Origin: Hyphomicrobiales bacterium
GTDB taxonomy: Bacteria; Pseudomonadota; Alphaproteobacteria; Rhizobiales; Beijerinckiaceae
Reading direction: 5' to 3'
Assembly: GCA_947455455.1 (NCBI GenBank)
Contig: CANGOE010000002.1
Location: forward strand, 40,847-104,846
DNA: 64,000 bases
This document shows, piece by piece, positions 1-9,565 of the stretch (the stretch's first letter is position 1; each line of letters starts with the position of its first letter). The notes under the pieces are model-generated. The model was given only the letters and a program-made list of their open reading frames with translations, made no database searches and had not been told where the DNA came from. The translations under genes and the position numbers were made by a program.

Positions 1-2
1 TC

Positions 3-752
3 AATGCCCATGGCGCGCATATCGGGGCGGACCAGTGCATCTATCTGACCGACAACGGCAATCATACGGTCCGCAAATTCAGTCTGGATGGCAAATTGCT
101 CCTGTCGATCGGCAACGAGGGCAAACCGGCTCCCTTTATGAGCGGGGAACCGTTTTGCCGGTGCACCCATACGGCGCTGGCGCCCAATGGCGACATTTAT
201 GTCTCCGATGGCTATGGCAATGCCGCTGTCCACAAATACGACCCGGCCGGCAACCACCTGCTGTCATGGGGCAAGCCGGGATCGGGACCGGGCGAGTTCA
301 ACCTTCCGCATAACATCTGTTGTGATGCCGATGGCTGGGTCTATGTCGCCGACCGCGAAAACCACCGCGTCCAGATTTTTGACGGCCAGGGCCGCTACCA
401 ATCGCAGATCAACAACATGCACCGGCCCAGCGGGCTGGCCATTGTGCAGGGCCAATGCCCGTGTTGCATCGTCGGCGAGTTGAAACCCTATCAACCCGTC
501 AATCGCCTTACCCCGAATCTCGGGGCGCGGATCAGTTTTGTGGACCACAACAGCCAGCTCGTCTCGCGGCTTGACCGGGGCATGGGAGCGGGATCGGAAG
601 CCGGACAATTTATCTCGCCCCACGCCATTGCTTTGGATTCGCATGGCGACCTCTATGTCGGCGAAGTGGTTGAAGCGGATTGGAAAGCGGTGTTTCCCGA
701 CGAGGACATGCCGGACAGGCCCCGCCGGTTTCAAAAATTTAAACGGTGCTGA
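3..752 (+). CDS. NHL-repeat beta-propeller protein, 3' part
   Basis: The reading frame is open from the left edge, so the N terminus is missing; about 249 residues are visible before the TGA at 750. Several NHL-type blade motifs are readable (GDIYVSDGYGNAAVHKYD, GWVYVADRENHRVQIFD, GDLYVGEV), each with an aromatic/Val-x-D-x-x-N-x-x-[VI] core. NHL propellers are six-bladed scaffolds for ligand binding, and some relatives are peptidyl-hydroxyglycine lyases; nothing visible here fixes an activity. It lies 122 bp upstream of an M20 peptidase and a peptide importer on the same strand and could belong to that unit. The family call is firm; the function is unknown. Confidence 0.8.
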   Translation, partial: NAHGAHIGADQCIYLTDNGNHTVRKFSLDGKLLLSIGNEGKPAPFMSGEPFCRCTHTALAPNGDIYVSDGYGNAAVHKYDPAGNHLLSWGKPGSGPGEFNLPHNICCDADGWVYVADRENHRVQIFDGQGRYQSQINNMHRPSGLAIVQGQCPCCIVGELKPYQPVNRLTPNLGARISFVDHNSQLVSRLDRGMGAGSEAGQFISPHAIALDSHGDLYVGEVVEADWKAVFPDEDMPDRPRRFQKFKRC

Positions 753-874
753 CAAGCGCCTTCATCGCTCATTCTGCTGGGCATTACGGCCGATCCATTC
801 CATTGACGGGGTGACGCGCCCCTGTGATCATGCAAACCTGAAGGCCTTGTTGCGGGTAGATCAAAGGGTTGACC

Positions 875-2260
875 ATGTCGAGAGAACAAGCTGTTGCCAA
901 AGCCCAAGCCTATTTTGACTCAGGCCTGATGAAAACCGATCTGACGCGACTGGTGGCGATCCCCACCGAGAGCCAGAACCCCGATCGGGCCGATGAATTG
1001 CCCCGCTACATCAGCACCGAAATGATCCCTTTACTGGAAAGCATGGGCTTTTCCTGCCGGATCCTGACCCACCCCAAGGCCAAGGGGCCGTTTCTGTTTG
1101 CCGAACGGTTCGAGGCCGAAGGCCTGCCGACCATTTTCGGCTATGGCCACGGCGATGTGATCAGGGGGCTGGATAAAGACTGGCATGAGGGCCTGTCGCC
1201 ATGGACCTTGAAAGAAGTGGGAGACCGCTGGTACGGGCGTGGCGTGGTCGACAACAAGGGCCAGCACCTGATCAATCTTCAGGCTTTGAAATGTGTGCTG
1301 GAATTGCGCGGCGGGCTCGGTTTCAATGCCAAATACCTGATCGAAATGGGCGAGGAAATGGGCTCGCCGGGCTTGCGCGAATTGTGCATGGAACACGGGG
1401 AATTGTTGAAGGCCGACGTGCTGATTGCCTCGGACGGGCCAAGGCTCAATCAGGACCGGCCGACCATCTTTTTGGGCTCGCGCGGCGGCATGACATTCGA
1501 TCTCGAAATCGATGCCCGCGAGGGTGGACACCATTCGGGCAATTGGGGCGGTATTCTTTCGGATCCGGGCATCCAACTGGCCCATGCGCTGGCCTGCATC
1601 ACCTCCCCCACCGGCCAAATCCGCATCCATGAATGGGTGCCCAAAGAACTGCCTGCGGCGGTCCGGCGGGTGCTGGTCGATTGCGAGATCGACGGCGGCA
1701 GTGACGGCCCGACCATCGACCCCGATTGGGGCGAACCGGATCTGACCCCCGCCGAACAGGTGTTCGGCTGGTGTTCCTTCGATGTGCTGGCCATGAAGGT
1801 GGGCAACCCGGAAACGCCGGTCAATGCCGTGCCGCCCAAAGCCTGGGCGCGGTGCCAGTTGCGGTTTGTGGTCGGCATCGATGTCGAGGATATTCTGCCC
1901 GCCTTGCGCCGCCATCTCGACCGGCACGGTTTCGGGATGGTCACGGTCAACCAGAGCCGCGACGAGGTGTTCCATGCCACCCGCCTTGATCCCGATGATG
2001 CGTGGGTGACATGGGCATTGGTCTCGCTGGCCCGCACCACCAACAAAAAACCGGCCCTGTTGCCCAATCTGGGCGGCTCGTTGCCCAATGACATTTTCTC
2101 GGAAATTCTGGGTCTTCGCACCATCTGGGTGCCGCACTCCTATCCGGGCTGTTCGCAACATGCTCCCAACGAGCATCTTCCTGTTGCCATCGCGCGCGAG
2201 GGGCTGGGCATGATGGCCGGTCTCTATTGGGATTTGGGAGAAAACGCACCTGCCCTGTAA
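875..2260 (+). CDS. M20 family metallopeptidase
   Basis: This is a 461-aa di-metal amidohydrolase/peptidase of the M20 (ArgE/DapE/CPG2) superfamily. The metal-site motifs are in order: G-H92-G-D94 (the H-x-D motif), G-R-G-V-V-D126-N-K-G, the E161-E162 catalytic/ligand pair in EMGEEMGS, D187 in ASDGP, and a later HHSGNWGG lid-domain segment. A TTG lies six bases upstream in frame, but ATG 875 is the more likely start. No signal peptide is seen, so it is probably cytoplasmic. It directly precedes a five-gene oligopeptide-type ABC importer on the same strand, which suggests it hydrolyses an imported peptide or N-acylated amino acid. Substrate specificity cannot be read from the sequence. Confidence 0.9.
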   Translation: MSREQAVAKAQAYFDSGLMKTDLTRLVAIPTESQNPDRADELPRYISTEMIPLLESMGFSCRILTHPKAKGPFLFAERFEAEGLPTIFGYGHGDVIRGLDKDWHEGLSPWTLKEVGDRWYGRGVVDNKGQHLINLQALKCVLELRGGLGFNAKYLIEMGEEMGSPGLRELCMEHGELLKADVLIASDGPRLNQDRPTIFLGSRGGMTFDLEIDAREGGHHSGNWGGILSDPGIQLAHALACITSPTGQIRIHEWVPKELPAAVRRVLVDCEIDGGSDGPTIDPDWGEPDLTPAEQVFGWCSFDVLAMKVGNPETPVNAVPPKAWARCQLRFVVGIDVEDILPALRRHLDRHGFGMVTVNQSRDEVFHATRLDPDDAWVTWALVSLARTTNKKPALLPNLGGSLPNDIFSEILGLRTIWVPHSYPGCSQHAPNEHLPVAIAREGLGMMAGLYWDLGENAPAL

Positions 2261-2364
2261 AGCGACACGGCACAGCCTTGATTCATGGCATTTGCCCACA
2301 TCATCTCCCCTGATCCGGCATTTTTTGTCGGGACAGCCACCCTTCGGGATGCTAGCCTTCTGCC

Positions 2365-3282
2365 ATGACACAATTCATCTTCCGCCGCGCTTTGCTTGCT
2401 TTGTCCGTTGTGCTGACGGTGATGGCCATGGCGTTTGTGCTGACGCGGCTGTCGGGTGATCTGGCGATCTCGATTGCCGGACCGGGCTCGACGCAAGCCG
2501 ATGTCGAGGTGATCCGCAAAGCCTACGGGTTGGACAGGCCGGTGCTTGTGCAGTTTTTCGACTGGACCCGCCTCGCGCTGACCGGCGATTTCGGCAACAG
2601 CTTTTTCTTCAAAGACAAAGTCTCGACGCTGATCGCGCAAAGAATGCCTGTGACCTTCACACTGGGTTTTGCAGGCCTTGCCCTTGCCCTGATGATCTCG
2701 TTGCCACTGGGGATTATCGCGGCCCTTTATGAAAACACCTGGATTGACCGCACCGCCTTGTTGCTGGTGATGGTCGGGCAAGCCATGCCGAGTTTCTGGC
2801 TGGGACTGATCCTGATGATCGTGTTCGGGTTGCAACTCGGCTGGTTGCCGATTTCGGGGACCGGAAGCTGGCAGCATTTTGTGATGCCTGCCATTGTGCT
2901 GGCCTTTACGGCCGTGCCCGCGCTGACACGCCTGATGCGTTCGGGCATGATCGATGCGCTCGGCTCCGATTACATCCGCACCGCACGGGCCAAGGGCCTG
3001 AGCCGTTCGAGTATTATTTTCAAACATGCCTTGCGCAATGCGGCCATTCCGGTGGTGTCGATTGCCGCTGTCCAGCTTGGTTTCATGCTGGGTGGCTCGA
3101 TTGTGATCGAAACGGTGTTCGCCCTGCATGGTGTCGGCTATCTGGCATGGGAAAGCATCTCGAAGAATGATTTTCCGGTGGTGCAAGCCGTCGTGCTGGT
3201 GCTGGCCAGCATCTATATTGGTTTGACGCTGGTATCGGATATTCTCAATGCCCTGCTTGACCCGCGTTTGAGGGGGGCTTGA
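2365..3282 (+). CDS. Peptide-type ABC transporter permease (DppB/OppB-like)
   Basis: This 305-aa inner-membrane permease has an N-terminal membrane anchor, the family-typical extracytoplasmic segment (DVEVIRKAYGLDRPVLVQFFDW) and about five further membrane segments. The EAA loop that contacts the ATPase is visible around IRTARAKGLSRSSIIFKHALRNAAIPV. It has the usual length for DppB/OppB. It ends two bases before the second permease begins, and the whole permease-permease-ATPase-ATPase-binding protein series is tightly packed, so the genes are one operon. The substrate is a peptide, an opine or a similar compound by family. Confidence 0.92.
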   Translation: MTQFIFRRALLALSVVLTVMAMAFVLTRLSGDLAISIAGPGSTQADVEVIRKAYGLDRPVLVQFFDWTRLALTGDFGNSFFFKDKVSTLIAQRMPVTFTLGFAGLALALMISLPLGIIAALYENTWIDRTALLLVMVGQAMPSFWLGLILMIVFGLQLGWLPISGTGSWQHFVMPAIVLAFTAVPALTRLMRSGMIDALGSDYIRTARAKGLSRSSIIFKHALRNAAIPVVSIAAVQLGFMLGGSIVIETVFALHGVGYLAWESISKNDFPVVQAVVLVLASIYIGLTLVSDILNALLDPRLRGA

Positions 3283-3284
3283 GC

Positions 3285-4118
3285 ATGCCGCGTCTGACAC
3301 AAATCAGTTTTGTCATCGGGCTTACCATTGTCGGACTGGTGTTTGTTGCGGCCGTGATCGGGCCTTGGCTGACGGGCCATGATGCCTTTGCGCAAAACCT
3401 CAACGCCCGCCTGATCCCGCCGGTCTGGATGGAAGGCGGCTCAAGCCTGCATTGGCTCGGCACCGACCAGTTGGGCCGCGACTATCTGACCCGCCTGTTA
3501 TACGGCGCGCGCATCTCGCTGTTTATCGGAGTTTTGACGGTCATCACATCCGGTCTCATCGGCACCAGTCTGGGCGTATTGGGCGGTTTTTACGGCGGGC
3601 GGATCGATGATGCCGTGCTGTTTCTGATCACCTGCCGGCTGTCGATTCCGGTGGTGCTGGTGGCGCTGGCGGTGGTGGGGCTGATCGGATCGAGCCTGAC
3701 ACTGGTTGTTTCGACGTTGGGCCTGCTGTTATGGGACCGCTTTGCCGTTGTCGCACGCGCCACAACCATGCAGATCCGCTCGCTCGATTATGTCAACGCG
3801 GCGTGGTGTTCCGGCTGTTCGCCGCTGGACATCATGCGCCATGAGATCCTGCCCAACATCTCAAGCCATTTGCTGGTGGTCTGCACGCTGGAAATTGCAC
3901 TGGCCATTTTGCTGGAGGCCTCTTTGTCGTTTCTCGGTCTCGGTGTCCCCCCGCCTTTGCCGTCGTGGGGGCTGATGATTGCCGAGGGCAAGGACTACAT
4001 GTTTTTCAGCGCATGGGTGATCATGATCCCGGGTCTGGCGCTGTTTACGCTGGTGCTGGGCATGAATATGGTGGGTGACGGATTGCGGCGGGCGTTTGGC
4101 ACACAGGTGATCAAATGA
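3285..4118 (+). CDS. Peptide-type ABC transporter permease (DppC/OppC-like)
   Basis: This 277-aa second permease of the importer carries the DppC/OppC N-terminal hallmark HWLGTDQLGRDYLTRLLYGARISL at about residues 49-72 and an EAA loop (DYVNAAWCSGCSPLDIMRHEILPN). ATG 3285 is chosen; a TTG six bases earlier overlaps the stop of the first permease. Its stop overlaps the next start in an ATGA arrangement, indicating translational coupling to the first ATPase. With its partner it forms the membrane channel of the heterodimeric importer. Confidence 0.92.
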   Translation: MPRLTQISFVIGLTIVGLVFVAAVIGPWLTGHDAFAQNLNARLIPPVWMEGGSSLHWLGTDQLGRDYLTRLLYGARISLFIGVLTVITSGLIGTSLGVLGGFYGGRIDDAVLFLITCRLSIPVVLVALAVVGLIGSSLTLVVSTLGLLLWDRFAVVARATTMQIRSLDYVNAAWCSGCSPLDIMRHEILPNISSHLLVVCTLEIALAILLEASLSFLGLGVPPPLPSWGLMIAEGKDYMFFSAWVIMIPGLALFTLVLGMNMVGDGLRRAFGTQVIK

Positions 4119-5086
4119 CGCCGATCCTGGATGTCCGCAATCTGGCCGTACGCTTTGGCCCGACTTTGGCGGTCCGCAATGCCAGCTTTACGGTGCAAAA
4201 AGGCGAGACCCATTGCATCGTCGGGGAATCGGGTTGTGGAAAATCCGTGACCGCACTGGCCATTATGAACCTGCTGGCCCGCAATGCCCGACGCGATGCC
4301 CAAGCCATCCGGTTCAACGGGCAGGATATGCTAGCCTATTCGGACCGGCAGATGGAGGATGTGCGCGGCAACCGCATGGCGATGATCTTCCAGGAGCCGA
4401 TGACCAGCCTCAACCCCTCTTTCACCATCGGTTCGCAAATGATCGAGGTGTTGCGCCGCCACCACGCCACCACCCGACATGAGGCCGAACAACGGGCGAT
4501 TGCCCTGATGCAACGGGTGGGCATTACCGCCCCGCATATGCGGCTTGGCCAATATCCGCATCAATTATCGGGCGGTTTGCGGCAACGGGTGATGATTGCC
4601 ATGGCGTTGATGTGCGATCCCGAATTGCTGATTGCCGACGAGCCGACCACTGCGCTGGATGTCACCGTCCAAGCCCAGATCTTGCGGTTGCTGGCCGAAT
4701 TGAAACAGGAATTGGGTTTGGGCATTTTGCTGATCACCCATGATCTCGGCATTGTGGCGCGGGTGGCGGACCATGTGTCGGTGATGTATGCGGGCGAGGT
4801 GATCGAGTCCGGTCGCACCGCGCAATTGTTTGCCAATCCCGCCCATCCCTATACCCGCGGCCTGATCGACTGCGTGCCGGTGCCCGGCAAAATCAGGCCG
4901 GGCGAGGCTTTGGGGTCCATTCCCGGCACAGTGCCGGTGATGAAAGACGGTTTTTCCGGCTGTGCGTTCCGGTTCCGTTGCCCGCAAGCCTCGGAGGTCT
5001 GCACCCAAGCGGTTCCGCGCCATGCGCTCGGCTCCGACCATATCGTCCATTGCCATCTTGCGCCCTCACAGGGAGCAGGCCAATGA
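4115..5086 (+). CDS. Peptide-type ABC transporter ATPase (DppD/OppD-like)
   Basis: This 323-aa nucleotide-binding subunit has Walker A GESGCGKS near residue 38, Q-loop [12 protein letters not shown], signature LSGGLRQRV, Walker [13 protein letters not shown] and the H-loop in ITHDLG. The C-terminal oligopeptide-transport extension contains four cysteines ([16 protein letters not shown]). Such a cluster has been reported to bind an Fe-S centre in at least one Opp-type ATPase, so it is worth noting here. It overlaps both neighbours by 4 bp (ATGA), so the operon is translationally coupled. Confidence 0.93.
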   Translation: MTPILDVRNLAVRFGPTLAVRNASFTVQKGETHCIVGESGCGKSVTALAIMNLLARNARRDAQAIRFNGQDMLAYSDRQMEDVRGNRMAMIFQEPMTSLNPSFTIGSQMIEVLRRHHATTRHEAEQRAIALMQRVGITAPHMRLGQYPHQLSGGLRQRVMIAMALMCDPELLIADEPTTALDVTVQAQILRLLAELKQELGLGILLITHDLGIVARVADHVSVMYAGEVIESGRTAQLFANPAHPYTRGLIDCVPVPGKIRPGEALGSIPGTVPVMKDGFSGCAFRFRCPQASEVCTQAVPRHALGSDHIVHCHLAPSQGAGQ

Positions 5087-6039
5087 GCCCATCCCCCGCA
5101 CTGGTGCTTAAAGATCTATCCTGCACCTTCCATGTGCAGGGCGGCTTGTTCCAGCCTGCCCGGCACGTGCGTGCGGTCGACCAGATCAGCTTCACCCTCG
5201 AAGAAGGCGGCGTGCTGGGCATTGTCGGCGAGTCAGGCTGTGGCAAGACCACCTTGGCGCGGATGATTTTGGGCCTGCAAAACCCGACATCCGGCGAGGC
5301 ATTCGTGCATGGCCAACGCCTGTCGGAAATGGGCAGACGCGCCCGCGCCCGCTTGATCCAGCCGGTGTTTCAGGATCCGTTCTCCTCGCTCAACCCCAAG
5401 CACCGCATACAGGACATTGTGGCCCTGCCCCTGCGCGCCCAAGGATGTTTCGAGCCGCACGAGATCGAGCGCCGGACTGCGGCCATTCTGGAACGGGTCG
5501 GCCTGTCCTCCGAGCAGGGCCGCCGCCTTCCTGCCCAACTCTCGGGCGGCCAGCGCCAGCGTGTCGCGATTGCGCGCGCGCTGATCCTCGAACCGCGCAT
5601 TGTCGTGTGTGACGAGCCGACCTCGGCGCTGGATGTGTCGGTCCAGGCACAGATTTTGAACCTGCTGGGCGAATTGCGCCGCGATCTCAACCTCACTTAT
5701 GTGTTCATCAGCCACAATCTGGCAGTGGTCGAACATGTCGCCACAGATGTGATGGTGATGTATCTGGGCCGGATGGTCGAGCGCAACACCACCGCGAGCC
5801 TGTTCAAAGAGCCGCACCATCCCTATACCCAAGCCCTACTCGCCAGCGTGCTGACACCGGAGCCGGGGCTGGGCCTGCCCGATGTCGGCTTGGGCGATAT
5901 CATGCCCGATCCGGCCAATATCCCGTCGGGTTGCCGCTTCCATCCGCGTTGCTTGAAAGCGCAAGCGCAATGCGCCACCCTGTCTCCACCGACCCGCTCC
6001 ATGCCCGATCAGGGCATGGTCGAATGCCATCTGTTCTGA
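5083..6039 (+). CDS. Peptide-type ABC transporter ATPase (DppF/OppF-like)
   Basis: This 318-aa second ATPase starts at the ATG that overlaps the previous stop (ATGA), which rules out the longer upstream in-frame extension. Visible motifs are Walker A GESGCGKTT, Q-loop VFQDPFSSLNPKH, signature LSGGQRQRVAIARAL, Walker B VVCDEPTSALD and H-loop FISHNL. The C terminus carries the oligopeptide HPY-type extension with four Cys (GCRFHPRC, AQC, ECHLF). It pairs with the preceding ATPase to energise import. The substrate-binding protein gene follows after 35 bp. Confidence 0.93.
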   Translation: MSPSPALVLKDLSCTFHVQGGLFQPARHVRAVDQISFTLEEGGVLGIVGESGCGKTTLARMILGLQNPTSGEAFVHGQRLSEMGRRARARLIQPVFQDPFSSLNPKHRIQDIVALPLRAQGCFEPHEIERRTAAILERVGLSSEQGRRLPAQLSGGQRQRVAIARALILEPRIVVCDEPTSALDVSVQAQILNLLGELRRDLNLTYVFISHNLAVVEHVATDVMVMYLGRMVERNTTASLFKEPHHPYTQALLASVLTPEPGLGLPDVGLGDIMPDPANIPSGCRFHPRCLKAQAQCATLSPPTRSMPDQGMVECHLF

Positions 6040-6074
6040 TCTTATCCATTCACCCTCGTCTTGAAGGACATGCC

Positions 6075-7601
6075 ATGCTCAGAAAATCGGTTTTCAGCCT
6101 TATCGTCGGGGCCACCTTGTTGGGCGCAAGCCTGTCGGGCGCGCAGGCCCAGAAATCCAGCGACACCCTGCGCATCGCCATGCGCGATGCCCTGACCAAT
6201 GTCGATCCCTATTACAACAATCTCAGAACCGGCGTGGTGATGTCGCATCAGGCTTGGGACATGCTGGTCTATCGTGATCCCGACAGCTTCGCGATCAAGC
6301 CGTTGCTGGCGACCTCGTGGACATTGGTGGATGACAAGACCATCGATTTCCAACTGCGCTCCGGTGTGACCTTCCATGACGGCAGTCCGCTGACGGCCGA
6401 GGATGTGGTCTATACCATCAATCTGGTGTCATCGGCCGACAGCAAGGTCTCGGTGCCGACCAACACCAACTGGATCGAAAAGGCCGAAAAGACCGGCGAT
6501 CTCAGTGTGCGCGTCACTTTCAAAAAGCCCAATCCGGCCGCACTCGAATATTTCGCGCTGGTCGTGCCGATCTATCCGAAAGCCTATCGCGAAAAGGTCG
6601 GCGCGGATGGCTATGCCAAGGCTCCGATCGGGTCCGGTCCCTATCGCATCAGCAAGTGGGAAGCAGGCAAGGAAATCACGTTCGAGCGGTATGAAGGCTA
6701 TTGGGCCGCAAGCCCCAAAGGCAAGCCGGCCATCAAGACCCTCTATGTGCGCTTTGTGCCCGATGCCACAACCGAAATGACCGAATTGCTGGCCCAGCGC
6801 GTCGACTGGATCTGGAACGTCAATCCCGACCAATTCGACAATCTCGCCAAAATGCCGACCCTTCAGGTCACCCGCAAGGAATCAATGCGGATCGGCTATC
6901 TCTCGATGGATGCGGCGGGCCGTTATGGTGCGGGCAATCCTTTGACCAACCAGAAAGTGCGTCAGGCCATTGCCCATGCCATCGACCGCAAAACCATTGC
7001 CGAAAAGCTGGTGACGGGCGGATCACGTGTGCCTTTGGCCCCGTGCTACCCCGGACAATTCGGCTGTGACAGCACCGCGGCCACCACCTATGACTATGAC
7101 CCCGCAAAGGCCAAGGCCCTGTTGGCCGAAGCAGGCTTTCCGAACGGGTTCGAGACCGAACTGGTCAGCTATGTCCTGCCGCAATGGACGGCCTCTGTGC
7201 AAGGCTATCTGCAGGCTGTCGGCATCAATGCACGGGTGAGCCAGTTGCAGATCCAGGCCGCTGTGGCCCGGTCATGGGAAGGCAAGAACCCGCTTTATAT
7301 GGCAAGCTGGGGCTCCTATTCGATCAATGACGTGTCGGCCATCATGCCCAACTTCTTCTCGTTCGGCGGTGACGACTATGCGCGCGACCCTGAAATGAAG
7401 CGGATGCTGGAAGAGGCGGGATCAAGCATCGACCCCGAATTCCGCAAGAAGTCCTATGCGGCCGCCATCAAACGCGCCACCGAGCAAGCCTATTGGTTGC
7501 CTCTGCACACCTATGTGACCACTTACGGCTACAGCAAGACCCTCAACTTCACCCCCTATCCGGATGAACTGCCACGGTTCTATCTGTCCAAGTGGAATTG
7601 A
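6075..7601 (+). CDS. Peptide-type ABC transporter substrate-binding protein (SBP family 5)
   Basis: This 508-aa periplasmic binding protein starts at ATG 6075 behind a GAAGGA Shine-Dalgarno sequence. A Sec signal peptide (MLRKSVFSLIVGATLLGASLSGAQA) precedes the mature SBP_bac_5 domain. Family landmarks are RSGVTFHDGSPLTAEDVVYTI and IGSGPYRISKWEAGKEITFERYEGYW. It is the last gene of the peptidase/ABC unit and is followed by a strong intrinsic terminator. Family 5 binders carry di- and oligopeptides, nickel, haem or glycosides; the neighbouring M20 peptidase favours a peptide-like ligand here, which is an inference. Confidence 0.93.
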   Translation: MLRKSVFSLIVGATLLGASLSGAQAQKSSDTLRIAMRDALTNVDPYYNNLRTGVVMSHQAWDMLVYRDPDSFAIKPLLATSWTLVDDKTIDFQLRSGVTFHDGSPLTAEDVVYTINLVSSADSKVSVPTNTNWIEKAEKTGDLSVRVTFKKPNPAALEYFALVVPIYPKAYREKVGADGYAKAPIGSGPYRISKWEAGKEITFERYEGYWAASPKGKPAIKTLYVRFVPDATTEMTELLAQRVDWIWNVNPDQFDNLAKMPTLQVTRKESMRIGYLSMDAAGRYGAGNPLTNQKVRQAIAHAIDRKTIAEKLVTGGSRVPLAPCYPGQFGCDSTAATTYDYDPAKAKALLAEAGFPNGFETELVSYVLPQWTASVQGYLQAVGINARVSQLQIQAAVARSWEGKNPLYMASWGSYSINDVSAIMPNFFSFGGDDYARDPEMKRMLEEAGSSIDPEFRKKSYAAAIKRATEQAYWLPLHTYVTTYGYSKTLNFTPYPDELPRFYLSKWN

Positions 7602-7616
7602 TGGTCTGAGCAACAA

Positions 7617-7648
7617 AACGGGCGCAAGCATCCTTGCTTGCGCCCGTT
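7617..7648. terminator. Bidirectional intrinsic terminator
   Basis: A perfect 14-bp inverted repeat (arms 7617-7630 and 7635-7648, loop TCCT, arm AACGGGCGCAAGCA) sits in the 68-bp gap between two convergent genes. On the reverse strand the hairpin is followed by TTTTG, and on the forward strand by TGTC, so it is better for the reverse transketolase operon. It could stop readthrough in both directions. Confidence 0.8.
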
Positions 7649-7669
7649 GTCATGTCAGTCGTGTTTATT

Positions 7670-8677
7670 TCAGGCCTGCCATGCCTTGATCTGGTCCACC
7701 AGAGCCTGCGTGGAAATGCCGTAACGGTCATGCAGGGTCGGCAAGGCACCAGCGGCGAGAAACTCGTCCGGCAGGCCGATATGGCGGAATTGTGCGGCCA
7801 CACCGTTCAACATCATATGGCGGGCGACCGCTTCGCCCAAGCCGCCGACAATGGTGTGGTTTTCCGCCACCACCACCATGCGTCCGGTTTGTCGGGCCTC
7901 TCTCAGGATCGTTTCGGTATCAAGCGGCTTGATGGTCGGGACATGCAACACCGCGACATCGATTTTGTCGCTTTCAAGATGTTTGGCCGCTTCCAAGGCG
8001 CGCATGGTCATCAGACCCGTCGAGATGAACAGCACGTCGCGGCCCCCGCGAATGACCTTGGCCTTGCCCAGTTCGAAGGTGTAATTATACTCGTCAAGCA
8101 CCAGCGGCACCTGCCCGCGCAACAGGCGCATATAGACCGGTCCCTGATGGGCGGCCATGGCGGGAACCACCTGCGTGATCTCGCAAGCATCGCACGGATC
8201 GATCACCGTCATATTCGGCATGGCCCGCATCAAGGCCAGATCTTCGGCGGCCTGATGGCTTGGTCCATAGCCGGAGGTGAGACCGGGCAAGGCGCAGACG
8301 ATTTTCACATTGCGGTCTTCCTCCGCAATGGTCTGATGGATGAAATCATAGGCCCGCCGTGTCGCAAACACCGCATAGGTGGTTGCAAACGGCACAAACC
8401 CTTCGGCGGCCAAACCGGAGGCCGCACCGAACAACAGCTGTTCGGCCATGCCCATCTGGTAATAGCGGTCGGGATAGGCCTGCCCGAACAGATGCAAATC
8501 GGTATATTTGCCGAGATCGGCGGTCATGCCGATAATATCGGTCCGCGTCTTGGCCAGTTCGACCAGAGCGGTTCCGAACGGCGCGGCTTGGGTGCGCTGT
8601 CCTTCGGAGGCAATCGAGGCGATCATCGCCGAGGTGGTCAGGCGCGGTTTTGAAGTGCTTGGCACCGGCTTTGTCAT
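7670..8677 (-). CDS. Transketolase, C-terminal subunit (split type)
   Basis: This 335-aa protein corresponds to the pyrimidine-binding plus C-terminal domains of transketolase. MGMAEQLLFGAASGLAAEGFVPF contains the ThDP-activating glutamate, and GLTSGYGPSHQAAEDLALMRAMPNMTVIDPCDACE is the family-typical following segment. Start ATG 8677 overlaps the stop of the N-terminal subunit by 4 bp (ATGA), so the two halves are translationally coupled and together make one enzyme. Split transketolases include housekeeping-like forms and specialised ones (apulose-4-phosphate, sulfosugar and other pathways). The neighbouring SDR suggests a specialised sugar route, which is an inference. Confidence 0.88.
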   Translation of the reverse strand: MTKPVPSTSKPRLTTSAMIASIASEGQRTQAAPFGTALVELAKTRTDIIGMTADLGKYTDLHLFGQAYPDRYYQMGMAEQLLFGAASGLAAEGFVPFATTYAVFATRRAYDFIHQTIAEEDRNVKIVCALPGLTSGYGPSHQAAEDLALMRAMPNMTVIDPCDACEITQVVPAMAAHQGPVYMRLLRGQVPLVLDEYNYTFELGKAKVIRGGRDVLFISTGLMTMRALEAAKHLESDKIDVAVLHVPTIKPLDTETILREARQTGRMVVVAENHTIVGGLGEAVARHMMLNGVAAQFRHIGLPDEFLAAGALPTLHDRYGISTQALVDQIKAWQA

Positions 8678-9516
8678 GATTGGCGTCCTTCTTCCAGTGC
8701 GGCCAGAGCCAACTGCCATTCGTGCGGATCGACACGGATAAAGTGGTTTTTCTCCCGCGCTTCGAGGAACGGCACCCCTTTGCCCATCAGCGTATCGGCA
8801 ATGATGATGCGCGGCTTGGCTTCCGCATTGTCCTTGGCTGTATCGAAAGCCCCGACCACCGCATCGAGATCATTGCCGTCGATGCGCTGGGTAAACCAGC
8901 CGAAGGCTTCCATTTTCTGCACCAATGGCTCGAAGGCCATCACTTGCGTGGACGGACCATCAGCCTGCTGGTTGTTGACATCGACAATGGCAATCAGATT
9001 GTCGAGCTTGTAATGGGCCGCCGACATCAGCGCCTCCCAGACTGCCCCTTCATCCAATTCGCCATCGGAGAACAGGATATAGACACGGGCATTGGACTTT
9101 TTGCGTTTGAGGCCCAAAGCCATGCCCACCGCAATCGACATGCCGACACCGAGCGAACCGCCCGACATTTCCATGCCCGGCGTATAGGAGGCCATGCCGG
9201 ACATCGGCAAGCGGCTCTCGTCACTGCCATAGCTGTCCAGCTCCTCGGCGGGAATGATGCCCGCCTCGATCAATGCGGCATAAAGCGCGATGGCATAATG
9301 GCCGTTCGAAAGCAGGAAACGGTCCCGCCCTTCCCATTCGGGATCTTCGGGCCGATAGGTCATGGCGTGGAAATAGGCGACAGCCAGCACATCGGCAATA
9401 TCCAGCGCTTGCGCGATATAGCCTTGGCCCTGCACTTCCCCCATCAATACCGCATTGCGGCGCACGCGATAGGCCCGTTCGGCCAGATCACGATTGTGCC
9501 CTTTCAGATTGCCCAC
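8674..9516 (-). CDS. Transketolase, N-terminal subunit (split type)
   Basis: This 280-aa ThDP/Mg-binding half carries LSNGHYAIALYAALIEAG, MSGGSLGVGMSIAVGMALGLK and the ThDP motif SDGELDEGAVWEAL...VDVNNQQADG. GTG 9516 is taken as the start because AGGAG lies 6 nt upstream. An ATG two bases earlier is out of frame and hits a stop after four codons. A longer in-frame start would run back toward the preceding SDR gene. The order SDR, tktN, tktC, with a 49-bp gap and then a 4-bp overlap, indicates one operon for sugar-phosphate interconversion. Confidence 0.88.
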   Translation of the reverse strand: MGNLKGHNRDLAERAYRVRRNAVLMGEVQGQGYIAQALDIADVLAVAYFHAMTYRPEDPEWEGRDRFLLSNGHYAIALYAALIEAGIIPAEELDSYGSDESRLPMSGMASYTPGMEMSGGSLGVGMSIAVGMALGLKRKKSNARVYILFSDGELDEGAVWEALMSAAHYKLDNLIAIVDVNNQQADGPSTQVMAFEPLVQKMEAFGWFTQRIDGNDLDAVVGAFDTAKDNAEAKPRIIIADTLMGKGVPFLEAREKNHFIRVDPHEWQLALAALEEGRQS

Positions 9517-9565
9517 ATCTCTCTCCTGCTCAACAACGCCCTGTCGGGGCATGAAACCGAACCCA

